Made by a program: the position numbers and the translations under genes | Notes under the pieces: model-generated | What the model saw: only the letters and a program-made list of their open reading frames with translations | Database searches by the model: none | What the model was told of the DNA's origin: nothing | Shown: positions 42,925 through 50,952 of the stretch, piece after piece | How the letters are laid out: each line of letters opens with the position of its first letter | Numbering within the stretch: the first letter of the stretch is position 1 | Origin: Haliea sp. | GTDB lineage: Bacteria; Pseudomonadota; Gammaproteobacteria; Pseudomonadales; Halieaceae | DNA length: 52,564 nucleotides | Reading direction: 5' to 3' | Assembly (NCBI GenBank): GCA_024642245.1 | Contig: JAHEBM010000020.1 | Location: forward strand, 1 to 52,564

Positions 42925-44996
42925 TGAATTATCGTGTAGGTATAGATATCGGCGGCACTTTCACCGACTTCGCGCTGCTCAAGGGCAGCGAAGTGGTGCT
43001 GTATAAAAATCTCAGTACACCCGAAGATCGCTCCATCGGCGTGATCAGCGGACTGGAAAAGCTGGCCGGGATGGAAGGCCTGTCCATGCAGGATTTCATG
43101 GCACGGTGTGACGCCATTGTTCACGGTACCACCGTGGCCGACAACACGCTGATCGAAATGAACGGGGCCCTGACCGGCCTGATCACCACGGAGGGCTTCC
43201 GTGATGAAATGGAGTACCGGCGCGGATTCAAGGAAAATATCTGGGATGTGCGCCTCAAGCCGCCACGGCAGATCACCCCCAGACGCCGTCGCCTCACGGT
43301 GCCCGAGCGCATCCTGCACGACGGCTCCGTGCACAAGCCCCTGGACGAGGAGGCGGTGCGCCGTTGCTGCAGGAGGCTGAAAAAGCAGAACGTGGAGTCG
43401 GTGGCGATATCGCTGCTGTTTTCCTTCGTGAACCCGGACCATGAAAAACGCGTCGCGGCCATTGTCGCCGAGGAAATGCCAGGTGTGCATATCTCCTGTT
43501 CCCACCAGGTGCTGCCGCGCTCCCCCGAGTATGACCGCACCAGTACCACGGTGGTCAACGCCTATGTCGCGCCGCGGGTGACGTCCTACCTGGAAAGCCT
43601 GGTCACCCGGGTGCGGGAGGCCGGTTACCGCAAGCAACTGATGGTCATGCAGGCCAGTGGCGGTGTCATGACCCGGGAGTATATTGAGGGCTCACCGATT
43701 CGCGTGCTCGCTTCGGGACCCGCCGGAGGGGTGATCGGTTCGGCCCACGCCGGCGTGGCCAAGGGATACAACAACCTGCTGTGCGTGGACATGGGCGGTA
43801 CGTCCTACGATATATCCATGGTGCTCGGTGGCGCCGCCCCGGCGGTGGCGGGCTGGAACATGCATCACCGTTACCTGGTGGGGGTGCCGATGGTGCAGGT
43901 GGAGACCCTGGGTGCCGGGGGTGGGTCAATCTGCCATGCAGAAAACGGTGAGGTCGAGGTGGGTCCCGCCTCGGCGGGCTCGGAACCGGGTCCGATCTGC
44001 TATGGGCGCGGCGGTACACGTCCCACCATCACCGATGCGTTGTTGATGCTCGGTATCCTCAGTGCGGACTCACAGTTCGCCGGTGGCAGTTTCTCCCTGA
44101 CAAGGGAAGGTGTCGAAGAGGCCTTCCAGGCCATTGGCGACCGGATGGGCTACAGTGCCCAGGACGCCGCCTTCGACTGCTGGCGCGTGGTCAACGCCAA
44201 TATGTCGCAGGGTGTGCAGCGCATTACCGCGGGCAAGGGTGTTGATGCCCGGGATATGTGCATGCTGGCCTACGGTGGCAATGGGCCCGCCTTCGCCGCG
44301 ATACAGGCGGAAGACCTGGGCATCGAGCGGGTGCTGGTACCGAAGGCCTCGCCGACGTTCTCTGCCCTGGGTACCCTGGTGGCCGATCCCTGTATCGACG
44401 AGGAGCGCTCCTATCTGGTGCCGGCCGACCGGGTGGATGCAGGGACGCTCAAGGCCTTGTGGCGTGAGCTGGCGGAACGCGCCCGCGGGTACTTTACCGC
44501 TGCCGGTTTTGCCGCGGACGAGGTGAGCGCAAGATACCAGCTGAATATGCGCTACCCCGGGCAGAACTGGGCGCTGACTTTCAGTGTGAGGGTAAGCCCG
44601 GGCCTGGATGACCTGTCGTTTGTCGATGATGGCATCGGGCAAAGGGCCATCGAGGCTTTCAACAAGCAGCATATGGAAGAATACGGCCACATCCGCGAAC
44701 ATGAGCTGCCGGAAATCACCGGCGTGCGCCTGTCCACCTCCGTGGCCACTCCCTCACCGGTGGTTGCCCATGGTTACAGCGCGCCAACCGCGCTGGCCAG
44801 GGTTGCGAAAACCCGACAGGCCAACCTGGGTGACGGCTTCCGGGAAACGGATGTTTTCCGGGGCGGTGACCTGGTGCCGGGCCACGAGGTACTGGGTCCG
44901 GCGATTATCGAGGAAACGTTTACCACCATCGTCGTTTACCCGAACTGGAAACTGCTGGTGGACGATGCCGGGGACTATGAACTGACGCGGTGTTGA
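42924..44996 (+). CDS. Hydantoinase A/oxoprolinase-family subunit
   Basis: A 690-residue HyuA-type ATPase subunit. The N-terminal GIDIGGTFTDFALL and the GPAGG and VDMGGTSYDIS segments (about 272 and 292) form the ASKHA-type nucleotide site, and the C-terminal part is the usual acetone-carboxylase-like region. It begins within the stop codon of the HyuB gene. No third small (gamma) subunit of an acetone carboxylase is seen. Together with the two CoA-transferases downstream this suggests ATP-driven activation of a carbonyl or lactam followed by CoA chemistry. Confidence 0.88.
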   Translation: MNYRVGIDIGGTFTDFALLKGSEVVLYKNLSTPEDRSIGVISGLEKLAGMEGLSMQDFMARCDAIVHGTTVADNTLIEMNGALTGLITTEGFRDEMEYRRGFKENIWDVRLKPPRQITPRRRRLTVPERILHDGSVHKPLDEEAVRRCCRRLKKQNVESVAISLLFSFVNPDHEKRVAAIVAEEMPGVHISCSHQVLPRSPEYDRTSTTVVNAYVAPRVTSYLESLVTRVREAGYRKQLMVMQASGGVMTREYIEGSPIRVLASGPAGGVIGSAHAGVAKGYNNLLCVDMGGTSYDISMVLGGAAPAVAGWNMHHRYLVGVPMVQVETLGAGGGSICHAENGEVEVGPASAGSEPGPICYGRGGTRPTITDALLMLGILSADSQFAGGSFSLTREGVEEAFQAIGDRMGYSAQDAAFDCWRVVNANMSQGVQRITAGKGVDARDMCMLAYGGNGPAFAAIQAEDLGIERVLVPKASPTFSALGTLVADPCIDEERSYLVPADRVDAGTLKALWRELAERARGYFTAAGFAADEVSARYQLNMRYPGQNWALTFSVRVSPGLDDLSFVDDGIGQRAIEAFNKQHMEEYGHIREHELPEITGVRLSTSVATPSPVVAHGYSAPTALARVAKTRQANLGDGFRETDVFRGGDLVPGHEVLGPAIIEETFTTIVVYPNWKLLVDDAGDYELTRC

Positions 44997-45043
44997 CAGT
45001 TGACGCCTCAGGGTAACTAAAGCGATAGCAGCAGGAGGATAGT

Positions 45044-46258
45044 GTGTCTGCCTTAACGGGATACAAGGTATTGGAACTCGCGGAGAGCGTATCCGGGGAG
45101 TACTGCGGGAAACTCCTGGCTGATTTCGGTGCAGAGCTCATCAAGCTGGAGAAGCCGGGCTGTGGCAGCCCGACCCGCCAGCTGGGGCCCCGGGCACCCG
45201 GCACGGATGACCTGGAAGGCAGCGGCCTGTTCGCCTACCTGAACACCAACAAGAGCTCCATCACCCTGGATGTGACGAACCCGTCCGGCGCCAGCACGCT
45301 GGCCACCCTGCTGCAGCACGTGGACGCGGTCATCGACGATCACCCCGCCGGCTGGCTCAAGGGTGTCGGCCTGGATCCCGACACTCTCAAGCAAGTGCAC
45401 CCGCAGGTGGTGCTCTGTTCCATCACCGCCTTTGGGCAGGCACCGCCACAGGACCGCCTGCACGCCCAGGACCTCACGGTTTTCCACAGCAGCGGCTGGG
45501 GTTACCACACCGGGAGTACTGCCGACGAAAACCAGCCGCCCCTCAAGGGCGCCGGTCGCTTCCTGCCCAGTTACGAGGCGGGGCTGGAGGCGGCTCTATG
45601 CGTGGTGGCTTCACTGTACGAACGGGAGGACTCCCGGCTTGGCCGCTTCATCGATATCTCGCAGCAGGAAGTGCTGGCATCCCGGGCCGACTACGTGCTG
45701 GCCCAGATGGTGGCCGGGGATATGGCGGTGGGTCCGCAGCGTAGCGCCTATGACCTGCACGGGCCGGCGGGCATTTTTCCCTGCCGGGACGGCTACGCCT
45801 ATATCTGGATGTCGGCACCCGCGCACTGGGCCGCCTTGGGTAAACTGCTGGATAACCCGCAGTGGATGGCGTCCTTTCCGGCAAATTGGCTGGAGCGGGA
45901 GTGTACGCCCCAGCGGGTAGCCGAATGCCGCCGGCATATCGCCGAATGGCTCAAGACCCAGGACAAACACGCGGTGGCGGCAGCCGCCCAGAACCTGGGG
46001 CTTACCCTGGTGGCGATCAACAATGCCCGTGACCTGCTCGACTCGCCGCAGTACCGGTATCGCGAGTTTTTTGCCCAGGTGGAGCACCCGGTGCAGGGGG
46101 TGGCGCTTTATCCCACCGTTCCCTACAAGCTCAGTGAAACCCCGGCCCGCATCCTGCGGCCAGCGCCTTTACTGGGGCAGCATACCGAGCGGGGACTGGC
46201 GACGCTGGTCGGCGAACAGGCGGTGGGGTCCCGGGCGGATACCGGGGGCGCATCGTGA
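45044..46258 (+). CDS. Class III CoA-transferase (CaiB/BaiF family), copy 1
   Basis: A 404-residue family III CoA-transferase. It has the N-terminal VLELAESVSGEYCGKLLADFGAE-type region (residues 8-31), ITLDVTNPSG near 80, and GRFIDISQQEVLASRAD near 200. The residue that aligns by eye with the catalytic Asp169 of formyl-CoA transferase is Glu here. The start is GTG 45044 (GCAGGAGG upstream). Its end overlaps copy 2 by four bases, so the two may form a heteromer. Likely moves CoA from one acid to another or isomerises a CoA ester. Confidence 0.87.
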   Translation: MSALTGYKVLELAESVSGEYCGKLLADFGAELIKLEKPGCGSPTRQLGPRAPGTDDLEGSGLFAYLNTNKSSITLDVTNPSGASTLATLLQHVDAVIDDHPAGWLKGVGLDPDTLKQVHPQVVLCSITAFGQAPPQDRLHAQDLTVFHSSGWGYHTGSTADENQPPLKGAGRFLPSYEAGLEAALCVVASLYEREDSRLGRFIDISQQEVLASRADYVLAQMVAGDMAVGPQRSAYDLHGPAGIFPCRDGYAYIWMSAPAHWAALGKLLDNPQWMASFPANWLERECTPQRVAECRRHIAEWLKTQDKHAVAAAAQNLGLTLVAINNARDLLDSPQYRYREFFAQVEHPVQGVALYPTVPYKLSETPARILRPAPLLGQHTERGLATLVGEQAVGSRADTGGAS

Positions 46259-47460
46259 CCGCCCGGAACCGGGGCGGCCCATTGCAGGGGGTTCGCGTGG
46301 TGGAGTTGACCAAGGTCTGGGCCGGGCCCTGTGTGGGCAAGCTGCTGGCGTACCTGGGCGCGGAAGTCATCCGGGTCGAAAGCGAAGACTCGCTGGACGT
46401 CACGCGGACCTATGGCGTGGCGGATATCAATAATGCCCCGGGGTTCCAGTCGGTCAATCCGCAGAAGCTCAGTGTGCAGATCAACATGAAGACCCGGGAG
46501 GGCGTTGGGCTGCTGCTCGATCTGCTGGGCAAGTCCGATATCCTGGTGGAGAATCTGCGGCCGGGCGCGGTGAAGCGTCTCGGGTTGGGTTACGACAAGG
46601 TCAAGGCGATCAAGCCCGACATTGTCTACGTATCGATGGGGATGTACGGCAGCGAAGGACCGTTGAGCTACCAGACAGGGTATGCGCCCTGTTTCGCGGC
46701 GCTGGGTGGCCTGAGTTCGCTGGTGGGCTATGAAGGCGGTGCCCCCGTAGGCATGAATATTCGCTATGCCGATTCCACTTTTGGTGCCTCTGCAGTTTAC
46801 GGTGCGCTGGTTGCACTGCTGCATCGCCGCCGCACCGGTACCGGCCAGTTTGTCGACGTCTCGGCGGTGGAATGCATGAGCAGTATGATCGGCGACAGCC
46901 TGATGGACTTCGCACTCAACGGCGCGATTGCCGCATGTGATGGTAACCGTCACGCCGAGATGGCTCCCCACGGCGCCTATGCGTGCAGGAATGGCGAGTG
47001 GGTCAGTATTGCCGTGGCCAGTGATGACCAGTGGCGTGCGCTGGTGGATGCCATGGGGCAGCCTGGACTGGTCGATCATCCCTCATTTTGCAGCCTCGCT
47101 GCCCGCAGGACTCACGGCAGCGAGCTGGATAGCCTGGTCGCCGCCTGGACTGCGACCCGGGACGCCCAGGAGCTGGCCTGCGACCTGCAGCAGCGCGGGA
47201 TTGCCGCCAGCCGGAGCCAGAGCTCCCTGGACCTGGTCTCCGACCCGCACCTGTGGAGCCGAGGGTTCTACCAGGAAGTGACCGATTCGGCGGGGCAGGC
47301 CAAGACCACCACGGGGCCCTCCTGGAAGATGTCCCGGGCGGCGAAAGTCAGCAGCGGGGCGCCGCGACTGGGTGAACACAACGCCTACGTGCTGGGCGAC
47401 ATCCTGGGCCTGTCCGCCGCTGAGCAGCGTGCACTCACGGCTGCGGGAATCACCCGTTGA
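46255..47460 (+). CDS. Class III CoA-transferase (CaiB/BaiF family), copy 2
   Basis: A 401-residue family III member starting at GTG 46255 within the end of copy 1. It shows VRVVELTKVWAGPCVGKLLA near 10-29, VENLRPGAVKRLGLGYD near 98-114 and GQFVDVSAVECMSS near 198-211. As in copy 1, Glu appears at the expected catalytic Asp position. The tight coupling suggests a heteromeric transferase. It ends the hydantoinase/CoA-transferase operon, followed by a terminator. Confidence 0.88.
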   Translation: MTARNRGGPLQGVRVVELTKVWAGPCVGKLLAYLGAEVIRVESEDSLDVTRTYGVADINNAPGFQSVNPQKLSVQINMKTREGVGLLLDLLGKSDILVENLRPGAVKRLGLGYDKVKAIKPDIVYVSMGMYGSEGPLSYQTGYAPCFAALGGLSSLVGYEGGAPVGMNIRYADSTFGASAVYGALVALLHRRRTGTGQFVDVSAVECMSSMIGDSLMDFALNGAIAACDGNRHAEMAPHGAYACRNGEWVSIAVASDDQWRALVDAMGQPGLVDHPSFCSLAARRTHGSELDSLVAAWTATRDAQELACDLQQRGIAASRSQSSLDLVSDPHLWSRGFYQEVTDSAGQAKTTTGPSWKMSRAAKVSSGAPRLGEHNAYVLGDILGLSAAEQRALTAAGITR

Positions 47461-47489
47461 TTTTGGCGGATGTAAGTAAATATAAAAAT

Positions 47490-47522
47490 AAAGCGGCAAG
47501 ATCGGCGATGATCGCTGCTTTT
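47490..47522 (+). terminator. Rho-independent terminator after the CoA-transferase operon
   Basis: AAAGCGGC pairs with GCTGCTTT (one G-T pair), with an inner GATC/GATC stem, and the 3' arm runs into TTTT. It begins 30 bp past the stop of the second CoA-transferase in an AT-rich stretch. The A-tract on the 5' side could let it work in both directions. Confidence 0.6.
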
Positions 47523-47642
47523 CGTATGCCTGCTCGACGTGCGCGAATTGTACATGGAATCGCACTTAAAGAGGGGAATCCGCCAGGGACGTGGCGCTAG
47601 ACTCACAGGCCCAGCAGGCAATCGCAATTTGGAGGCGTGGAA

Positions 47643-48665
47643 ATGACTGAAACACTATTTTCATTCGACAAGCGCAATTACCTCGAATGCCAGGACGCTT
47701 ATCGCGGGGAGAAGAACCAGGAATACTACCTGGGCGACTACTCGATCGAGGCCGGGTCGGTTATCGATGTGCGAGCTGACAAAAAAGCCGTGGGCTCCTG
47801 TTCCATCATCCGGCTCAGGTCAAAGACCCGGCTGTCCTTCCAGCGATCCTGGACCCATATCCGCGAGGACGCCACCGACGTCACCGTACTGTGGTTTGTC
47901 AGGCAGGGACGACTGTGCATCAACCACCAGTGCGGCCACAGTGTCGCCGAGGCGGGTGGTTTTGGTATCACCAAATCCCTGTCGCCCTTCACCATCAAAT
48001 GCGAAACCAACGACGATTCCGTGCACGAAGTTCTGCATGTCATCGTGCCGACCCATGTGTTCAGGCGGTTTATGCCAGATGAAGTCAAGGCGGGATTTAC
48101 CCTGTCCGGCAAGCGCCGGGAGTTTGTCATCGCCGAGCGGCTGCTGACCGATATATTCGAGGATTCAGACGAACTCGCGCCGCACCTTGAGCAGTTGCTG
48201 CTGGACAGTGCACTTGCACTGGTGGCCGACGCCCTCAAGGATTGTGAAAACTGCCTGATGGTGCGCCAGTCGCTGCCGGACCAGCGCTTGCAGGAAGTGC
48301 TCAGGTATATTGACATTCACCTGTCGGATCCCAGCCTCAGTGCGACCATGGTTGCCGAGGCCTGTGATATCTCACCCCGTTACCTGTCCTTTCTGTTGAA
48401 GCAGAACGGAACGCCATTTTCTGACCTGGTGTGGGACAAGCGCATGAAGATCGCCAGCCAATGGCTTTCCTGCTCGAAGCCGGGCGAGATATCGATCGCC
48501 GAGATTGCTTTCCGCGTCGGATTCAAGAGCCCGGCGCACTTCAGTCGCATGTTCAAGCGGCTGTTCGACAAGGGCCCGCGCGAGTACCGCGCAGCCTGTA
48601 TGGCCGGTGGGGTGGAAAAGCCTGAGGGCACTTTCATGGCAAAGCACAACCACACCTTGCAATGA
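47643..48665 (+). CDS. AraC-family transcriptional regulator
   Basis: A 340-residue regulator with an N-terminal AraC-binding/cupin-like sensing region (about 40-190) and a C-terminal AraC DNA-binding domain. That domain includes LSATMVAEACDISPRYLSFL near 233-252 and the second helix-turn-helix ISIAEIAFRVGFKSPAHFSR near 282-301. ATG 47643 has GGAGG seven bases upstream; GTG 47637 is too close to it. It stands just upstream of and in line with the P450 gene, so control of the P450/SDR/TonB module is likely. Confidence 0.88.
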   Translation: MTETLFSFDKRNYLECQDAYRGEKNQEYYLGDYSIEAGSVIDVRADKKAVGSCSIIRLRSKTRLSFQRSWTHIREDATDVTVLWFVRQGRLCINHQCGHSVAEAGGFGITKSLSPFTIKCETNDDSVHEVLHVIVPTHVFRRFMPDEVKAGFTLSGKRREFVIAERLLTDIFEDSDELAPHLEQLLLDSALALVADALKDCENCLMVRQSLPDQRLQEVLRYIDIHLSDPSLSATMVAEACDISPRYLSFLLKQNGTPFSDLVWDKRMKIASQWLSCSKPGEISIAEIAFRVGFKSPAHFSRMFKRLFDKGPREYRAACMAGGVEKPEGTFMAKHNHTLQ

Positions 48666-48698
48666 ACTTTCAAAACTCGCTAAACATGAGGCAGGAAA

Positions 48699-50015
48699 AT
48701 GGTAAACAAGGAAACTGAAAACCAGGCGGCGGGGACCTGTCCCGTGACCGGGCAGGGCGAGATTCATCTTGAGGACACATCCCTGTCCGACCCGGCGATT
48801 CTCGCCCGGCCCAACGCCTTCTACAAGGCATTGCGCCGCGACGATCCGGTGCACTATGACGCCAAGCTGGATATGTACCTGGTGTCGCGCTACGAGGACC
48901 TGCAGGCCGTCGTAAAGGACCCGATCACTTTTTCAGTTGAAAAAGGCTACCAGGCGCAATACGCCAAGGGTTTTGCGGGTGAGATCCAGGACATTCTCAA
49001 GCGGGACGGGGGCGGGTTCTTCTCCGACCCGATCATGACGGATCCTCCCTACCACACCCGTATCCGCAAATTGATGGAGAGTGCTTTTACCGCGCACCGG
49101 GTAAAGGAACTCGAGCCCAGGATATCGGCGATAGTCGGAGACCTGATTGAAGAATTTGCGGACCGCGGCGAGGTGGACGGCGTCAATGATTTCGCCGTTC
49201 CCATGACCATCAGGGTTATTGCCGAACAGCTTGGACTGAGCCAGTTTCACGCCGACAAAATCCAGCGCTGGTCCCTGGCCGTGACCGCGCAGATCGGCAG
49301 AATGCAAACCCGTGAGCAGATGCTGGAGAATGCCCGCGAAATCTGCGACCTGCAGAACTACCTCATCAAATGTGTGCGCGAACGGGAAGCCGAGCCGCGC
49401 GAGGACATGATTTCCGACCTGGTTCACGCCCGCTCCGACGACTCTGAAAACCCGACCCTGTCCTTTGAGGAAGTCGTGCCGCTGGTGCGCGCCATGTTGA
49501 TTGCCGGCAACGAGACAACCGCGACGGCACTGAGCAACCTGCTGTTTATCCTGGCCACTGAGCCGGAGATCGCGCAGCAGTTGGCGGACTCGGTGGATGA
49601 CGAGCGACTGCTTACCCGGTTTGTCGAGGAGCTGCTGCGCCTTGAGCCGCCGGTACGCGGCCTGGCACGAATGACCACCAGGGAAGTGGAGCTCGGGGGC
49701 ACGAAATTACCCGCCGGTGCGCACATGTTGTTGCTGTTTGCCTCGGCCAACGATGACGAAACCGTGTTTCCCTGTCCCAGGGACTTTGATATCAATCGTG
49801 GCAATATCGGCAGGCACGTCGCATTCAGCTCGGGTGTTCACCGGTGCATCGGCCTGTCTCTTGCCCGGATGGAACTCAAGGTGGCGGCACGTGAAATCGT
49901 GAAAAGACTCGATAATATCAAGCTAGCGATTGCCCCCGAGGAGATTACCTATGTGCCCACGATCGCCACGCATTCCATTGAGCGACTGCCGCTGACCTTC
50001 ACGCGCAGGAAATGA
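48699..50015 (+). CDS. Cytochrome P450
   Basis: A 438-residue soluble bacterial P450. The I-helix motif AGNETTATA lies near 269, the ExxR pair in EELLRLEPP near 312, and the haem loop AFSSGVHRCIG places the thiolate ligand at Cys383. It has no membrane anchor. No dedicated P450 ferredoxin or ferredoxin reductase lies beside it. The next gene is an SDR 12 bp away, suggesting hydroxylation followed by oxidation of the new alcohol. Substrate unknown; terpenoid or steroid-like hydrophobics are plausible. Confidence 0.92.
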   Translation: MVNKETENQAAGTCPVTGQGEIHLEDTSLSDPAILARPNAFYKALRRDDPVHYDAKLDMYLVSRYEDLQAVVKDPITFSVEKGYQAQYAKGFAGEIQDILKRDGGGFFSDPIMTDPPYHTRIRKLMESAFTAHRVKELEPRISAIVGDLIEEFADRGEVDGVNDFAVPMTIRVIAEQLGLSQFHADKIQRWSLAVTAQIGRMQTREQMLENAREICDLQNYLIKCVREREAEPREDMISDLVHARSDDSENPTLSFEEVVPLVRAMLIAGNETTATALSNLLFILATEPEIAQQLADSVDDERLLTRFVEELLRLEPPVRGLARMTTREVELGGTKLPAGAHMLLLFASANDDETVFPCPRDFDINRGNIGRHVAFSSGVHRCIGLSLARMELKVAAREIVKRLDNIKLAIAPEEITYVPTIATHSIERLPLTFTRRK

Positions 50016-50027
50016 TTGGAGAACACT

Positions 50028-50867
50028 ATGAGGCAGGACCTCCAGGGAAAGGTAGCAATCGTCACCGGCGGTACCGGCGGTATAGGGCGAGCGACGGTCG
50101 AGCTCTTTGTAGCGGAGGGTGCCCGGGTCGTTATAGCGGACATTGACGCGCAGGCGGGTGAGAAATTTGCTGCCCAACTGGGGAGTGCCGCGGCTTTCAA
50201 GCGCACGGATGTGGCAAATGTCGAGGATGTAAAAGCGCTCGTGGACTTCGCCGTCGAGCATTTTGGCGGGCTGGATATCCTGTTTAACAATGCCGGCATA
50301 TCCGGTGCACAGCACCCGCGATTCCTGGACGATGACTTTACCGACTTCCACAAGGTGATCGGCATCAACCTGTATGGCGTGATGATGGGTAGCCGCTACG
50401 CGGGCAAGTACATGGCGAAAAACGGCGGTGGCGTGATCATCAATAATGCCTCCATAGCCGGTGTGCTTCCGGGCCAGGCGATGATGTCCTACCGTGTCAC
50501 CAAGGCGGCGGTCATTCACTTCACCAAGTGCATCGCCATCGACCTGGCGGAATACGGTATCCGCGTGAACTGCCTGGCCCCGGGCCATATTCGTACGCCG
50601 CTCACCTCTTTTACCATGCCCGGTATGGATGAGGCCCAGTCGACGCGCCTGCGGGAGGCCCTGGCGCCGGTCTGGGATTCCAACCAGCCGCTGAAGCGCC
50701 ATGGCAGCCCTGAGGATGTCGCCAGGGCGGTGTTGTTCCTCAGCAGTGACGCCTCGGCACAAATTACCGGGGTGGTGCTGCCTGTCGATGGGGGTATTAC
50801 CGCCGGGGACCCGGTGAATCATCTGCAGGAGATTTTTGCCGCGCGTGCCAGTGCCCTGGAGCCCTGA
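50028..50867 (+). CDS. Short-chain dehydrogenase/reductase linked to the P450
   Basis: A 279-residue classical SDR with TGGTGGIG near 14-21, NNAG near 90, Ser in NNASIAG and the pair YRVTK in place of the more usual YxASK. ATG 50028 follows TTGGAGA; the TTG at 50016 is in frame but has no ribosome site. It lies 12 bp after the P450. Likely oxidises the alcohol made by that enzyme. Confidence 0.88.
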   Translation: MRQDLQGKVAIVTGGTGGIGRATVELFVAEGARVVIADIDAQAGEKFAAQLGSAAAFKRTDVANVEDVKALVDFAVEHFGGLDILFNNAGISGAQHPRFLDDDFTDFHKVIGINLYGVMMGSRYAGKYMAKNGGGVIINNASIAGVLPGQAMMSYRVTKAAVIHFTKCIAIDLAEYGIRVNCLAPGHIRTPLTSFTMPGMDEAQSTRLREALAPVWDSNQPLKRHGSPEDVARAVLFLSSDASAQITGVVLPVDGGITAGDPVNHLQEIFAARASALEP

Positions 50868-50952
50868 AAAACGCGCTATGAATAACGGTAGCTGCGTGCT
50901 CACGGACGACAGTACCGACAGGGGTTTTCACTAAAAAAAATGGAGTGTAACA

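Noticed and set aside
41098-44996. Bona fide acetone carboxylase
   Set aside because: Only two of three subunits are present; the small gamma subunit is missing, so only the broader hydantoinase/oxoprolinase family can be claimed.
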